A stretch of 64,000 bases of DNA from Ahrensia sp. (GTDB lineage: Bacteria; Pseudomonadota; Alphaproteobacteria; Rhizobiales; Rhizobiaceae). A program made the translations under genes and the position numbers. The notes beneath the pieces are model-generated. The model saw nothing but the letters and a program-made list of their open reading frames with translations. It ran no database searches and was not told where the DNA came from. Positions 55,757 through 64,000 of the stretch are shown here, in pieces (within the stretch, counting starts at the first letter, position 1; every line of letters begins with the position of its first letter). The DNA lies in assembly GCA_002698425.1 (NCBI GenBank), contig NZXU01000003.1, forward strand, positions 1-64,000, given 5' to 3'.

Positions 55757-56344
55757 GTGCTGCGTTCACTTCGGCAGCTGCTTTTCGGTATCGCGGTCCT
55801 GTCCCTGATCGTGCTGACAACGGTCGCGGTCATCTTCTGGACGGCAAGCGTGGTTACCGAACTCCTCGGGTTCCGACGGGCGGAATTCCCGCCCGAAGCG
55901 GCACTTGGAAAGGCCGTTTGCTCGGGTTGGTCGCCCGGGCTGAGGGAAGGGGCCTGGATCAAAATCTATCGGCTCGACGCCGGACCGGCCGACCGCCTTT
56001 CCGCGGCCGGCCTGACCCTGTTGAACGGGAATGCGCCACCGCCGGCGGGTAAAAGACGGGTCTGGTCGCCCTGGATGGCGGCTGGGACCGGTTCCGATCT
56101 GTTGGGAGCGGAGGATCATGGGCAGACCGGGGAGTTCGCCTCACGCTCGCAGATGTTTGTCGTTCAGGCAGATCGATACACTCACTCCAATTGCGCTGAG
56201 ACCATCAAGAGCCTCGACTGGGACGGAGCGCTGGTGCGTTTCAGATATCCCCGAAAATGGACTGTCGAACAGTGCGGGGACATTTGCCTTGTACAGGTCC
56301 TGCTCCCGGCTTCCAGGCTGGCCATTGGCGCGACCTTCGACTGA
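55757..56344 (+). CDS. Hypothetical membrane-anchored protein (195 aa)
   Basis: No family recognised. One N-terminal transmembrane helix (about 7-33, LLFGIAVLSLIVLTTVAVIFWTA) is followed by a soluble, presumably periplasmic, domain with four Cys, including NCAET and EQCGDICLVQ. GTG 55757 is 12 nt after the enoyl-CoA hydratase stop. Confidence 0.55.
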   Translation: MLRSLRQLLFGIAVLSLIVLTTVAVIFWTASVVTELLGFRRAEFPPEAALGKAVCSGWSPGLREGAWIKIYRLDAGPADRLSAAGLTLLNGNAPPPAGKRRVWSPWMAAGTGSDLLGAEDHGQTGEFASRSQMFVVQADRYTHSNCAETIKSLDWDGALVRFRYPRKWTVEQCGDICLVQVLLPASRLAIGATFD

Positions 56345-56416
56345 TAGGGGCCTCTGGCTTGCTTTTCGCGAGCAGTTGGCTATTTTGTTCCTGATTTGTT
56401 CAGATGGGGCCATGTC

Positions 56417-56845
56417 ATGAGTTTCGATCCCCGCATATCCATGGTCACGCTCGGCGTCGCCGATCTGGCCGCCTCTACGATGTTTTACGAGAAGCTCGGT
56501 TTCGAGAAATCCCCGGCCTCGCAGGAGAGCGTCACCTTCTTCAAGCTGAAGGGGACGCTGCTCGGCCTGTTCGGGCGGGCGGCGCTGGCGGAGGATGCGG
56601 GTGTCGAGGCGGCGGGGTCTGGCTTCCGGGCGGTAACGCTGGCGCATAATCTCGCCAGCGAGGCGGCGGTGGACCAAGCTTTCGCCCATGCGCTTTCTTG
56701 CGGGGCGACGGCGGTGAAGAAGCCCGAAAAGGTGTTCTGGGGCGGCTATTCCGGTTATTTCGCCGATCCCGACGGGCACCTCTGGGAATTGGCCTACAAC
56801 CCGTTCATGGAAAACGACGAAAACGGCTTCATGCAATTGCCGTAA
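56417..56845 (+). CDS. VOC/glyoxalase-fold protein (142 aa)
   Basis: A vicinal oxygen chelate superfamily protein of the glyoxalase/bleomycin-resistance type. It starts RISMVTLGVADLAASTMFYEKLGF and ends YFADPDGHLWELAYNPF, containing one beta-alpha-beta-beta-beta repeat pair. ATG 56417 gives the normal length; the frame extends by 7 codons. Metal ligands are not complete enough to call an enzyme activity. It is a stand-alone gene. Confidence 0.82.
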   Translation: MSFDPRISMVTLGVADLAASTMFYEKLGFEKSPASQESVTFFKLKGTLLGLFGRAALAEDAGVEAAGSGFRAVTLAHNLASEAAVDQAFAHALSCGATAVKKPEKVFWGGYSGYFADPDGHLWELAYNPFMENDENGFMQLP

Positions 56846-56890
56846 TCGCGGCTAGCGTTGGCTCCCGAGGCTGGACATTCGGGATTGGCG

Positions 56891-57721
56891 ATGATTGCCC
56901 TTTTCAGATGTGCCGGACGCGGTCCTGCGGGGCCGGCGTTGGCGGCGCTGCTCGGTTTGATTCTCGCATCTGTCGAAGCGGCGGCGCAGCAGCGGAGTGC
57001 CGGTTACGAGACGGTCATCCTTTGGAAGGGCGAACCTGTAGAACCGGCGCTCGCGCAGTTTCTCGAGACGGCGAGCGAGGCCTTGGGGCGCTTTGCGAGG
57101 GGGTTCGGCGAGCACAGGCCACCGGTTCCTGTCGACGAGATATTCGCCGACAAGGTGACCGTTTTCGTCGGCGGGATGAAACTGACACCGGAGGACCGGT
57201 TCGAAAGGCTTGGCCGGTTTCCGCGCTCGGAGTTTCTCGCCTTTCTCGGTCAGTTCCTCGATGACGAACCGATCCGCCGTATCGGGGCGGAAGCCCGCAG
57301 CGCGCGGTTTCTCGCCGGGCTCGACGCCGACGATTTCGTGGCGGCGAACGATCGGCTGGACGGACAGACTTGCACCGGCTCCTTCGAGCGGCTTGCCGAC
57401 GACCGAATACGCGCGTTGCTCGCCGAAACGGACACGACGATCGAGGCTTGGCGTGTCGCGACAATTTCAGGCAGGGAAGCCGGCCGCATGCGCGGCGGGT
57501 TGCCGCTCGACTGGAGCGTCGGGCAGTTGCTGTATGTCGACGCGGACGCGCCGCCGATCCGCTCCTGTTGCTGGGATTTCGTCGTCATGCCGGACGGGTC
57601 CGGCGCCTATGTGCAGATGATGGGCGGCGCGACGGTCCTCGTTCCCTATCTCGGTCATCATGTGTGTTTCACGCGGACCGGGGAAGGCTGGCGCATCAGC
57701 GCGGTGGCGATCCGCATGTAG
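56891..57721 (+). CDS. Hypothetical exported protein (276 aa)
   Basis: No family recognised. The N-terminus looks like a signal peptide (GPALAALLGLILASVEAAA). The mature protein has a charged Arg-rich middle with a repeated-looking FERLGRFPRSEF and a Cys pair near the C-terminus (PIRSCCWDFVVM). It lies 45 nt after the VOC gene on the same strand, possibly the same transcript. The start at 56891 is preferred over one further upstream. Confidence 0.55.
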   Translation: MIALFRCAGRGPAGPALAALLGLILASVEAAAQQRSAGYETVILWKGEPVEPALAQFLETASEALGRFARGFGEHRPPVPVDEIFADKVTVFVGGMKLTPEDRFERLGRFPRSEFLAFLGQFLDDEPIRRIGAEARSARFLAGLDADDFVAANDRLDGQTCTGSFERLADDRIRALLAETDTTIEAWRVATISGREAGRMRGGLPLDWSVGQLLYVDADAPPIRSCCWDFVVMPDGSGAYVQMMGGATVLVPYLGHHVCFTRTGEGWRISAVAIRM

Positions 57722-57774
57722 AGGCGCATTTTGTCGCTGGAGACTTTCGCGCGCGCCGGTGCTACGAGATCGTC

Positions 57775-58296
57775 ATGGACCACGATCACTATTCAGACGA
57801 CTATATCCGCTCGATTCTGGACGCGGTGAAGTCGGTCGCCATTGTCGGCGCGTCGGCGAATGCGGCGCGGCCGAGCTTCTTCGTCATGAAGTATCTGCTC
57901 GGCAAGGGGTTCGACGTCATGCCGATCAATCCGGGCCACGCCGGCAAGGAGATCCTCGGCAAGACGACCTACGCGTCGCTCGCCGATCTGCCCGGACCGG
58001 TCGACATGGTGGACATCTTCCGGGCTTCCGCCGCTGTGCCGGGCATCACCGACCAGATCCTCGCCATGGAGACGCTGCCCAAGGTTGTCTGGATGCAGCT
58101 GACCGTGCGCGACGATGCGAGCGCGGCGCGGCTGGAAGACAAGGGTATACAAGTGGTGATGGATCGCTGTCCGAAGATCGAGTATGGCCGCCTGTCGCGC
58201 GAGATCGGCTGGTCCGGGATCAATTCGAAGACGATCTCCGCCCGCAAGCCGGAACTGCGCACCGGCTTCCAGAGTTTCGGGATACGGCGGAACTAG
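57775..58296 (+). CDS. CoA-binding domain protein, YccU-like (173 aa)
   Basis: A Rossmann-type CoA-binding protein. Features: VKSVAIVGASANAARPSFFVMKYLLGKGFDVMPINPGHAGKEILGKTTYASLADL, VDMVDIFRASAAVPGI, and a final MDRCPKIEYGRL. Function in this family is not established. It often accompanies O-acetylhomoserine sulfhydrylase, as here: the next gene is 156 nt downstream on the same strand. Confidence 0.87.
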   Translation: MDHDHYSDDYIRSILDAVKSVAIVGASANAARPSFFVMKYLLGKGFDVMPINPGHAGKEILGKTTYASLADLPGPVDMVDIFRASAAVPGITDQILAMETLPKVVWMQLTVRDDASAARLEDKGIQVVMDRCPKIEYGRLSREIGWSGINSKTISARKPELRTGFQSFGIRRN

Positions 58297-58452
58297 GCTT
58301 GCGATGCGCGCGCTTGCTCCGTGCCGTCGGGGCAGGTGTACCAACGGGGAAATTTCATCCCGGCATCGCTGTACACATAGAAAAAATCCTCTTTGACAGC
58401 TTCACGGAAGCCCGCCAAAACGGCGCACACCGTTTCAGGAGGAAAGACGATC

Positions 58453-59736
58453 ATGTCCCAGAAGGTACCCGGTTTCGAAACCCTTGCGATCCATTCCGGC
58501 GCGCAGCCGGACCCGGCGACGGGCGCCCGGATCACGCCGATCTACCAGACCACGGCCTATGTCTTCAACGACACGGATCACGCGGCCTCGCTGTTCGGCC
58601 TGCAGGCCTTCGGCAATATCTACACCCGCATCATGAACCCGACCCAGGCGGTGCTGGAGGAACGGCTCGCCGCGCTTGAAGGCGGCACGGCGGCCCTCGC
58701 GGTCGCATCGGGCCACGCGGCGCAGATGCTGGTCTTCCACACGATCATGACGTCGGGTGACAATTTCATCTCGGCGCGCCGGCTCTATGGCGGCTCGATC
58801 AACCAGTTCGGCCATTCCTTCAAGAATTTCGGCTGGGAGGTCCGCTGGGCCGATGTCGACAAGCCGGAGACGATCGCCTCGCAGATCGACGAGCGCACCA
58901 AGGCAATCTTCATCGAGAGCTTCGCCAACCCGGCCGGCTTCGTCACCGACATCGAGGCGATGGCGAAGATCGCCCATGATCACGGCATCCCGCTGATCGT
59001 CGACAACACAATGGCCTCGCCCTACCTGGTGCGGCCGATCGAGCACGGCGCCGACATCGTCGTCCATTCGCTGACCAAGTTCCTCGGCGGCCACGGCAAC
59101 TCGATGGGCGGCGTCATCGTCGATGGCGGCACGTTCGACTGGTCGGCCTCCGACAAATATCCGATGCTGTCGAAGCCGCGCGACGAATATGCCGGCGTGG
59201 TGCTGCACGAGACCTTTGGCAATTTCGCCTTCGCCATCGCCTGCCGCGTGCTCGGCCTGCGCGACCTCGGCCCGGCGATCGCGCCTATGAACGCCTTCTT
59301 GATCCTGACCGGCATCGAGACGCTGGCGCTCAGGATGCAGCGCCATTGCGACAATGCGCTGGCCGTCGCGAAGCATCTCAAAGCGCATCCGAAGGTTGAG
59401 TGGGTCGAGTATTCCGGTCTGGAAGATCATCACAACCATGCGCTGATGAAGCGCTACAGCCCGAAAGGGGCGGGTTCCGTCTTCACCTTCGGCGTCAAGG
59501 GCGGCTACGAGGCGGGCGTCAAGTTCGTCGAGGGCGTCGAGATCATCTCGCATCTCGCCAATATCGGCGACACGCGCACCCTGGTGATCCACCCGGCCTC
59601 GACCACGCACCGCCAGCTGACCGACGAGCAGCGCGCGCTCGCCGGCGCCGGCAACGACGTGGTGCGGCTGTCGATCGGCATCGAGAATGTCGACGACATC
59701 ATCGCCGATATCGACCAGGCGCTGGACAAGGCCTGA
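58453..59736 (+). CDS. metY: O-acetylhomoserine aminocarboxypropyltransferase (427 aa)
   Basis: A PLP-dependent Cys/Met metabolism enzyme making homocysteine from O-acetylhomoserine and sulfide. The PLP lysine is in VHSLTKFLGGHGNSMGG; further motifs are FGNIYTRIMNPTQAVLEERLAALEGG, PLIVDNTMASPYLVRPIEHGAD and VEGVEIISHLANIGDTRTLVIHPASTTH. The length is normal. ATG 58453 has AGGAGGAAA. No canonical SAM-II or SAM-V riboswitch is recognisable in the 156 nt upstream. Confidence 0.93.
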   Translation: MSQKVPGFETLAIHSGAQPDPATGARITPIYQTTAYVFNDTDHAASLFGLQAFGNIYTRIMNPTQAVLEERLAALEGGTAALAVASGHAAQMLVFHTIMTSGDNFISARRLYGGSINQFGHSFKNFGWEVRWADVDKPETIASQIDERTKAIFIESFANPAGFVTDIEAMAKIAHDHGIPLIVDNTMASPYLVRPIEHGADIVVHSLTKFLGGHGNSMGGVIVDGGTFDWSASDKYPMLSKPRDEYAGVVLHETFGNFAFAIACRVLGLRDLGPAIAPMNAFLILTGIETLALRMQRHCDNALAVAKHLKAHPKVEWVEYSGLEDHHNHALMKRYSPKGAGSVFTFGVKGGYEAGVKFVEGVEIISHLANIGDTRTLVIHPASTTHRQLTDEQRALAGAGNDVVRLSIGIENVDDIIADIDQALDKA

Positions 59737-59756
59737 TCGCGTGGCAGGATAGGGCC

Positions 59757-60563
59757 ATGCGATCTGAATGGCCCCTTCCTGCTCTCGGCCTTGCGACTGC
59801 TCTCTGCGCGGGGCCCTTGCACGCCGAAGCGGCGACGCGGACGGAGATCCCGGCCGTGCTGGCCGACGACCCGAAAGCGTTCTGGCGCGCCGTCATGGAG
59901 GCCTTTTACGGACCCTATGACCGCGCGCTGAAATGCTGGGTCGGCACAGTGGACGGACAGCGGCAATGCATGCGGCCGCACCGGCTCGACACGGTTTCGG
60001 ATGAGGCGGGGACGCGCTTTTTCGTTGTCACCGGCGGCTATCCGCTCGGCGAGGGAGACACGCATTCGGACTGCCATGCCTGCGCCGGCTCGTTCGGGCT
60101 GATCGTGCTGGAGGATGGGGGCGACCGGCTCGGTCTCGTCGCGCGCAATTCCCTTGCCGAACCGTCGGGCGCGTGGGGCGCCCCGCCGCCGGAGGAAAGC
60201 TTTCGGCTGCGTCAGACGGGCGATGGCCGCCATGGCTGGACGATGGAGACCGGCTGGTCGGGGCAAGGCTACAATATCGGCACCACTGTCGTTTTCGGTA
60301 TCGCCGGCAGCGACGTGATCGAACTCGGGTCGATCCCCGTCGATGCCGACAATTCCGGCATATGCGGCGAGGGTTTCGGGGACTGTTATGTCCGCTCCTA
60401 CGAGATCGTTTTCGATCCCCGCGCGGGTGGCCACCATTATGACATCGTCATGCGCAAGACCGGCGAGGCGACGGAAGGGCCGGAGAGTTTCCGCGTTCCC
60501 TTCAACGACGCGACGCTGACATATGAGGTGCCGGCCGAGGCCGAAGCCCTCTTCAACCAATGA
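59757..60563 (+). CDS. Hypothetical exported protein (268 aa)
   Basis: No family recognised. It has a signal peptide (ALGLATALCAGPLHA) and a mature domain rich in Trp/Gly with eight Cys, including DCHACAG and ICGEGFGDCYVRSYE. It lies 20 nt after metY on the same strand and could be read with it. Confidence 0.6.
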   Translation: MRSEWPLPALGLATALCAGPLHAEAATRTEIPAVLADDPKAFWRAVMEAFYGPYDRALKCWVGTVDGQRQCMRPHRLDTVSDEAGTRFFVVTGGYPLGEGDTHSDCHACAGSFGLIVLEDGGDRLGLVARNSLAEPSGAWGAPPPEESFRLRQTGDGRHGWTMETGWSGQGYNIGTTVVFGIAGSDVIELGSIPVDADNSGICGEGFGDCYVRSYEIVFDPRAGGHHYDIVMRKTGEATEGPESFRVPFNDATLTYEVPAEAEALFNQ

Positions 60564-60645
60564 ACCGGCAGGCTTGACGAATCTCAATTCGCGATCCACG
60601 CGAAGCTGATTAGCTGACGCCAGCCGGACAATATGGAGACGATTC

Positions 60646-60933
60646 ATGCATTCCATCAGGACAGTGGCCGCCGCGGCGGCGATGATCTTCGTGACGAGCG
60701 GGGCGATAGCCCAGTCGGCCGATCCGGCATGGCTCGACGTGCTCTCGGAACAACTCGCCGCCGAGAAGGATTGCGCGGTCGAATATTACGTCAACATCTC
60801 CGAGGGCGAACTCGGCGGGCGCAAGACCTTCGAGGCGCGCGCGCAATGCCGCGACGGCCGCCAGTTCGATGCATCGCGCACAGAACCGGACGCCGAGTTC
60901 ACCATCAAGGAATGCGGCGTGCAGGTATGCTGA
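60646..60933 (+). CDS. Small exported hypothetical protein (95 aa)
   Basis: No family recognised. A signal peptide (AAAAAMIFVTSGAIAQ) precedes a 70-residue mature part with four Cys (KDCAVEYYVNISEGELGGRK, AQCRDG, IKECGVQVC), probably two disulfides. It lies 82 nt after the previous gene and 28 nt before a cupin gene. Confidence 0.6.
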   Translation: MHSIRTVAAAAAMIFVTSGAIAQSADPAWLDVLSEQLAAEKDCAVEYYVNISEGELGGRKTFEARAQCRDGRQFDASRTEPDAEFTIKECGVQVC

Positions 60934-60961
60934 TGGCGTGGTCGTCCGAGCGGATCCGGCG

Positions 60962-61309
60962 ATGAGCGCGCGGCTTTTCCTTCCCGTCGACACGACTGCA
61001 GCGGAGCCCGAGACCGAGCGGCCCGCGCCGGAGAAGCTGATCTCCGGCGATCCGGTCTTCACGACCTGGAACACCGAGGCGCGCGACGGGCTCTATTGCG
61101 GCATATGGCAGGCAACGCCGGGCAAGTGGCGGATCTCCTATGACGAGTGGGAGTTCTGTCATATTCTCGATGGCGTCTCGGTGATCGCGGAGGAAGGCGG
61201 CAAGGCAATGACCGTGCGCGGCGGCGACAGTTTCATCCTGCGGCCGGGTTTCAGCGGAACCTGGGAGGTTATCGAGACGACCCGCAAGGAATATGTGATC
61301 CGGTTGTAG
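60962..61309 (+). CDS. Cupin-domain protein, DUF861/cupin_3 (115 aa)
   Basis: A single cupin barrel of the cupin_3 class, resembling (S)-ureidoglycine aminohydrolase-like proteins. The core is DGLYCGIWQATPGKWRISYDEWEFCHILDGVSVIAEEGG, then GDSFILRPGFSGTWEV. The metal-binding residues typical of active cupins are only partly present (E and H in WEFCHIL). It is followed after 4 nt by a DAO-type oxidase, so the two form one unit. Confidence 0.85.
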   Translation: MSARLFLPVDTTAAEPETERPAPEKLISGDPVFTTWNTEARDGLYCGIWQATPGKWRISYDEWEFCHILDGVSVIAEEGGKAMTVRGGDSFILRPGFSGTWEVIETTRKEYVIRL

Positions 61310-61313
61310 AGCC

Positions 61314-62414
61314 ATGAGAATATCCGTCGTCGGCGCCGGCATTGCCGGACTGTCCACAGCATGGGCCCTCGCCAAGCAAGGGCACCAGGTGATCCTGTTC
61401 GAGCAGAACACGATCCCCAATCCGCTTGGCGCGTCCGGCGATCATCACCGCATTATCCGGCGCGCCTACGGCGCCGGGTCCGGTTACGGAGCGGCGATCT
61501 CGGAGGCCTATGACGCTTGGGACGAGTTGTGGCGCGATTTCGGCGCGAATTACCTCGATGCGCGCGGCTTCATGGCCGTCAGCCGAGAGGAGGGCGATGA
61601 GGCGGAGGATTACTTGAACGGTCTGCGCGAGGGCGGCTGGCCCTGCGAAGTGCTGCAGCCGGGCGAGGCGGGAAAACGCTTTCCCTTCCTTGACCCCGAC
61701 ACGATCCGCTACGCCTTCGTCTCGCCGGAAGGCGGCGCGCTGCATTGCCGCGACATTGGCTTCGGCATGGCGGCCTGGATGCAGGCGAACGGCGTTTCGC
61801 TGCGCCAGACCATGCAGGTGACAGAGGTCGATCCGGCGAAAGCGGCGGTCACCACGGCTGACGGGCGGCGCATCGAGGCGGATTACGTGATCGTCACCGC
61901 CGGCGCCTGGGTGACGAAGCTGTTTCCCGGCCTGACCTCTGACCTGACGCCCTGGCGCACCGCCGTCGTCTATCTCGACCCGCCGGATCATCTTAAGGAG
62001 GCGTGGCGGCATGCGCCGGTCATCCTCGATGTGGGCGGCGAGACGGACGGCTATATCCTGCCGCCGAGCGGCGAGGGCGGCCTGAAATTCGGCTCCGGCC
62101 TGCACAAGTTCAGGAACGCGAACGCCGACGAGAACCGCGATCCGGCCGACGGCGAGGGCGAGAGGATCCGCAATCTCTTTGCGCCGCCCATGCGCGATAT
62201 CGAACAATACCGGATCGAAAGCGTGGTGACCTGCGCCTACACCTTCACTGAAGACGAGCGCTTCTTCGTCCACCACGAGGACCGCTGCCTCGTCGTCTCG
62301 GCTTGCTCGGGCCATGGCTATAAATTCGGTGCAGCGGTGGGGCGTCGGGTGGCGAAGTTCATCGAGCACGGGGATTTCGACGCGCTCAAGGCGTGGATGC
62401 GCGCGGAAGGCTAG
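61314..62414 (+). CDS. FAD-dependent oxidoreductase, DAO/sarcosine-oxidase-like (366 aa)
   Basis: A flavoprotein of the D-amino-acid oxidase superfamily. The dinucleotide-binding motif GAGIAGLSTAWALAKQGHQVILFEQ is at the N-terminus. SGDHHRIIRRAYGAG and the C-terminal ACSGHGYKFGAAVGRRVA resemble monomeric sarcosine/N-methyltryptophan oxidases that bind FAD covalently through a Cys, and the SACSGHG Cys is in the right region. The likely substrate is a methylated amino acid, but this is inferred. It is co-transcribed with the cupin gene. Confidence 0.87.
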   Translation: MRISVVGAGIAGLSTAWALAKQGHQVILFEQNTIPNPLGASGDHHRIIRRAYGAGSGYGAAISEAYDAWDELWRDFGANYLDARGFMAVSREEGDEAEDYLNGLREGGWPCEVLQPGEAGKRFPFLDPDTIRYAFVSPEGGALHCRDIGFGMAAWMQANGVSLRQTMQVTEVDPAKAAVTTADGRRIEADYVIVTAGAWVTKLFPGLTSDLTPWRTAVVYLDPPDHLKEAWRHAPVILDVGGETDGYILPPSGEGGLKFGSGLHKFRNANADENRDPADGEGERIRNLFAPPMRDIEQYRIESVVTCAYTFTEDERFFVHHEDRCLVVSACSGHGYKFGAAVGRRVAKFIEHGDFDALKAWMRAEG

Positions 62415-62509
62415 GCTGCGGTTCGGCCACGCGCGCGCTTGCTGAAGCCGGATGCCGCCGTATAGAACGCAAGCTATAACGGCCGGAACACAGTTCAAAT
62501 TGGATCGCC

Positions 62510-63547
62510 ATGTCGCACGAAGCGTCTGAAGATGCGCCGCATGCTCCCGCGATATCGCTTATCATCACTGTGTTTAAGGCAAGTCCATTCTTCGAAGATT
62601 GCCTGAAAAGCGTTTCGCGTCAGACATTCCGCGATTTCGAAGTGATATTGGTCGACGACTATCCAGAACAGGATCTGGGCCATTTCGTAGCGGACTATTC
62701 CGGCCGGATACCCGGGTTAAGGTGCGTCAAGAACGACCGGAACGAAGGCACGATGGTCAGCCGTATCATCGGGGTCGAGGCGGCCCGCGGCGACTATGTG
62801 GCATTTCTCGATTACGACGACACATGCAAGGACCGGTGCCTGGACGTTTTGTACGCCGCCGCCCTTGAGAGCGGCGCGGATGTCGTGGGGTCACTCGTCA
62901 ATAACCGCAAGCGGCGCGATCCCGTCTTCATCGAGGGCACGGACACCCTGCTCGAAGGCTTTCTCGACGAGACGATCGACAACTGGAATGTCTGGACCCG
63001 GCTTTTCAGTAGAGACGTCCTGGCGGCTCTTTCCAAGTACAAGCCGTTTCTGCGGGAGCACAGAATCACCGCGCCCGAGGATTTCGCGATCAATCTGCTC
63101 TGCGCCCTGCATGGCTATTCCTATTACCAGATCAACGAGGTGCTGATCTCGCACCGCTTCGATATTGCGGAATCCGAGACAAACAACGCATCCGTCGAAT
63201 CGCTCACCGCCAAGATGGCGTCCTATGCCAATATCATCCGGTTGCTGCAGGGCGCGGAGCCGCGGCACAGGGAGGCGCTCGATGCGCTGTTTCTGATGTC
63301 GGTGGGGTATACATACGAGACGTCGCTCATGCATGCCCATCCAGATGTCTTTCGGGAGGTGGTGGACCGGACGCTGACGATTGAAAACGGAAGCGAGGTC
63401 GTCACCGCCGTGCTGGTAAGCAGCGACAAGCGGAACAGGCGTCTGTCCGAGAAGCAGGCGGCGAAGAGGCGGCGGGTAACCCTCCTGAGGAAGCTTACCG
63501 GACTGCACTATCTCTCGGCGGCGAAGCAGAGGCTCCGGGAAGGCTGA
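62510..63547 (+). CDS. Glycosyltransferase family 2 (345 aa)
   Basis: A GT-A inverting glycosyltransferase. The donor-binding start is AISLIITVFKASPFFEDCLKSVSRQTFRDFEVILVDDYPEQDLG. The acidic motif is YVAFLDYDDTCKDRCLDVLY (the DxD-like DYDD), and the second half (about 140-345) is less conserved but charged. The C-terminal region is very basic (EKQAAKRRRVTLLRKL). It is a stand-alone gene with no neighbouring polysaccharide genes. The target glycan is unknown. Confidence 0.85.
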   Translation: MSHEASEDAPHAPAISLIITVFKASPFFEDCLKSVSRQTFRDFEVILVDDYPEQDLGHFVADYSGRIPGLRCVKNDRNEGTMVSRIIGVEAARGDYVAFLDYDDTCKDRCLDVLYAAALESGADVVGSLVNNRKRRDPVFIEGTDTLLEGFLDETIDNWNVWTRLFSRDVLAALSKYKPFLREHRITAPEDFAINLLCALHGYSYYQINEVLISHRFDIAESETNNASVESLTAKMASYANIIRLLQGAEPRHREALDALFLMSVGYTYETSLMHAHPDVFREVVDRTLTIENGSEVVTAVLVSSDKRNRRLSEKQAAKRRRVTLLRKLTGLHYLSAAKQRLREG

Positions 63548-63722
63548 CAAGCATCAGGCTGGCGGCCGGACGCGGCAAAGCGGCTGGTATCGGGATCGCC
63601 TCGATGGTGAATGTTCCGGCGAGTATGCCGACGACTTGGTTTCCGGCGTTGCAGACTGATGCGTGATGACGAAGAATGCGGGCAGAGTAGCTGCTGAGCC
63701 TGGATGGAATTCCGGCTTTCTT

Positions 63723-64000
63723 CTAGGTCGGAAACACTCGTGACGAGCTGATCTTTATCGGGCCGAAAATGGAGCTGATTCCGAGATCGACCGTGTAGCT
63801 GATATCGGCCTTTACATAGTCGATGCCTCCATCCGAGGCGCGAGACAGGAGGATGGTGACCTTGGTTCCGTCATAGGTGGCGAGCTTGGAGCGGATGATG
63901 TCCGTCAGACTGCTGTTGTTCTCTTCATGGATCAGCGCATAGCGCTCCGCCGCCGTGATCGAATTCTCCAGATCGGCGCGCACGACAAATGTGTAGCCAA
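63723..64000 (-). CDS. TadE-like pilus assembly protein, C-terminal part (partial)
   Basis: The open frame continues through the right edge of the window, so the N-terminus (signal/transmembrane helix) is missing. The visible part reads GYTFVVRADLENSITAAERYALIHE and ends YVKADISYTVDLGISSIFGPIKISSSRVFPT. The terminal strand pattern with a short alternating hydrophobic tail fits the TadE/TadG minor-pseudopilin C-terminus. It is an edge fragment, and a GTG inside it could look like a start. Tad pili act in attachment, which would fit the adhesin locus elsewhere in the window. Confidence 0.55.
   Translation of the reverse strand, partial: GYTFVVRADLENSITAAERYALIHEENNSSLTDIIRSKLATYDGTKVTILLSRASDGGIDYVKADISYTVDLGISSIFGPIKISSSRVFPT

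Noticed and set aside
58297..58452. SAM-II/SAM-V riboswitch before metY
   Set aside because: The conserved SAM-II core (TGATTTAAC ... GCTAAA) and the SAM-V core are not found in this leader.
58293..58535. Minus-strand 80-codon frame across the metY leader
   Set aside because: It overlaps the metY start, has no family and no clear ribosome site.

Overview
The window is a high-GC, densely packed chromosomal segment of an alphaproteobacterium, most likely of the order Hyphomicrobiales (Rhizobiales). The basis is gene content and order: an LdtR-type MarR regulator beside an L,D-transpeptidase; glyA-nrdR-ribD-ribE-ribH-nusB; a K+-independent H+-pyrophosphatase; bamE facing a cytochrome bc1 chaperone, then a DUF177 gene, plsX, fabH, ihfA and a MerR gene; an LpcC-type core mannosyltransferase; a Mg-type HemB; bpt; DUF2842 and DUF6163 genes; and rhizobial-type palindromic repeats. 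No phage, transposase, CRISPR array or rRNA was seen. There is one tRNA, Pro(GGG).

Region by region. 1-0.3 kb: a long near-perfect hairpin followed by a short ORF with a strong Shine-Dalgarno and a Pro-Pro-Pro stretch, which looks like a leader or attenuator. 0.4-2.1 kb: a GH25 muramidase lipoprotein and a class I glutamine amidotransferase. 2.1-5.5 kb: a GntR/UTRA regulator divergent from a luciferase-like (LLM) monooxygenase, aldo/keto reductase and flavin reductase operon, an arrangement that resembles the core of oxidative sulfoquinovose desulfonation. 5.5-9.3 kb: DMT transporter, bpt, RDD protein, hemB, DUF6163. 9.4-11.5 kb: ldtR and ldtP. 11.7-24.9 kb: housekeeping block (one-carbon and riboflavin synthesis, NusB, H+-PPase, BamE, phospholipid and fatty acid initiation, IHF). 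25.1-28.3 kb: three-domain glutaminase, tRNA-Pro, lpcC.

28.2-37.6 kb is a surface polysaccharide locus with a polymerase or ligase, an initiating phospho-sugar transferase, a GT4 enzyme, an outer-membrane export lipoprotein, a Wzc-like co-polymerase with a degenerate kinase domain, a FemAB/GNAT-type acetyltransferase and a polysaccharide deacetylase. This set matches holdfast (Hfs) or unipolar polysaccharide (Upp) adhesin systems better than a simple capsule. No flippase is present.

37.6-44.2 kb: DUF2842, heme A synthase, a VPLPA-CTERM secreted protein, then a minus-strand operon (Fe-S-type regulator, group III truncated hemoglobin, type I murB) divergent from sodB-fdxA-flavin reductase. A 24-bp near-perfect palindrome lies between them and is the best candidate operator in the window. 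44.2-48.5 kb: argC, speB, an MFS exporter and a palindromic repeat pair. 48.8-51.9 kb: three visibly more A/T-rich glycan genes (pyruvyltransferase-like, GT2/GT92-like, GT25), probably acquired. 52.2-53.2 kb: rplM-rpsI with terminator. 53.3-54.3 kb: an A/T-rich orphan gene. 54.4-63.5 kb: thioesterase, enoyl-CoA hydratase, VOC, CoA-binding and O-acetylhomoserine sulfhydrylase genes, several unrecognised exported proteins, a cupin with a DAO-type oxidase, and a GT2 glycosyltransferase. The right edge cuts a TadE-like pilus gene.
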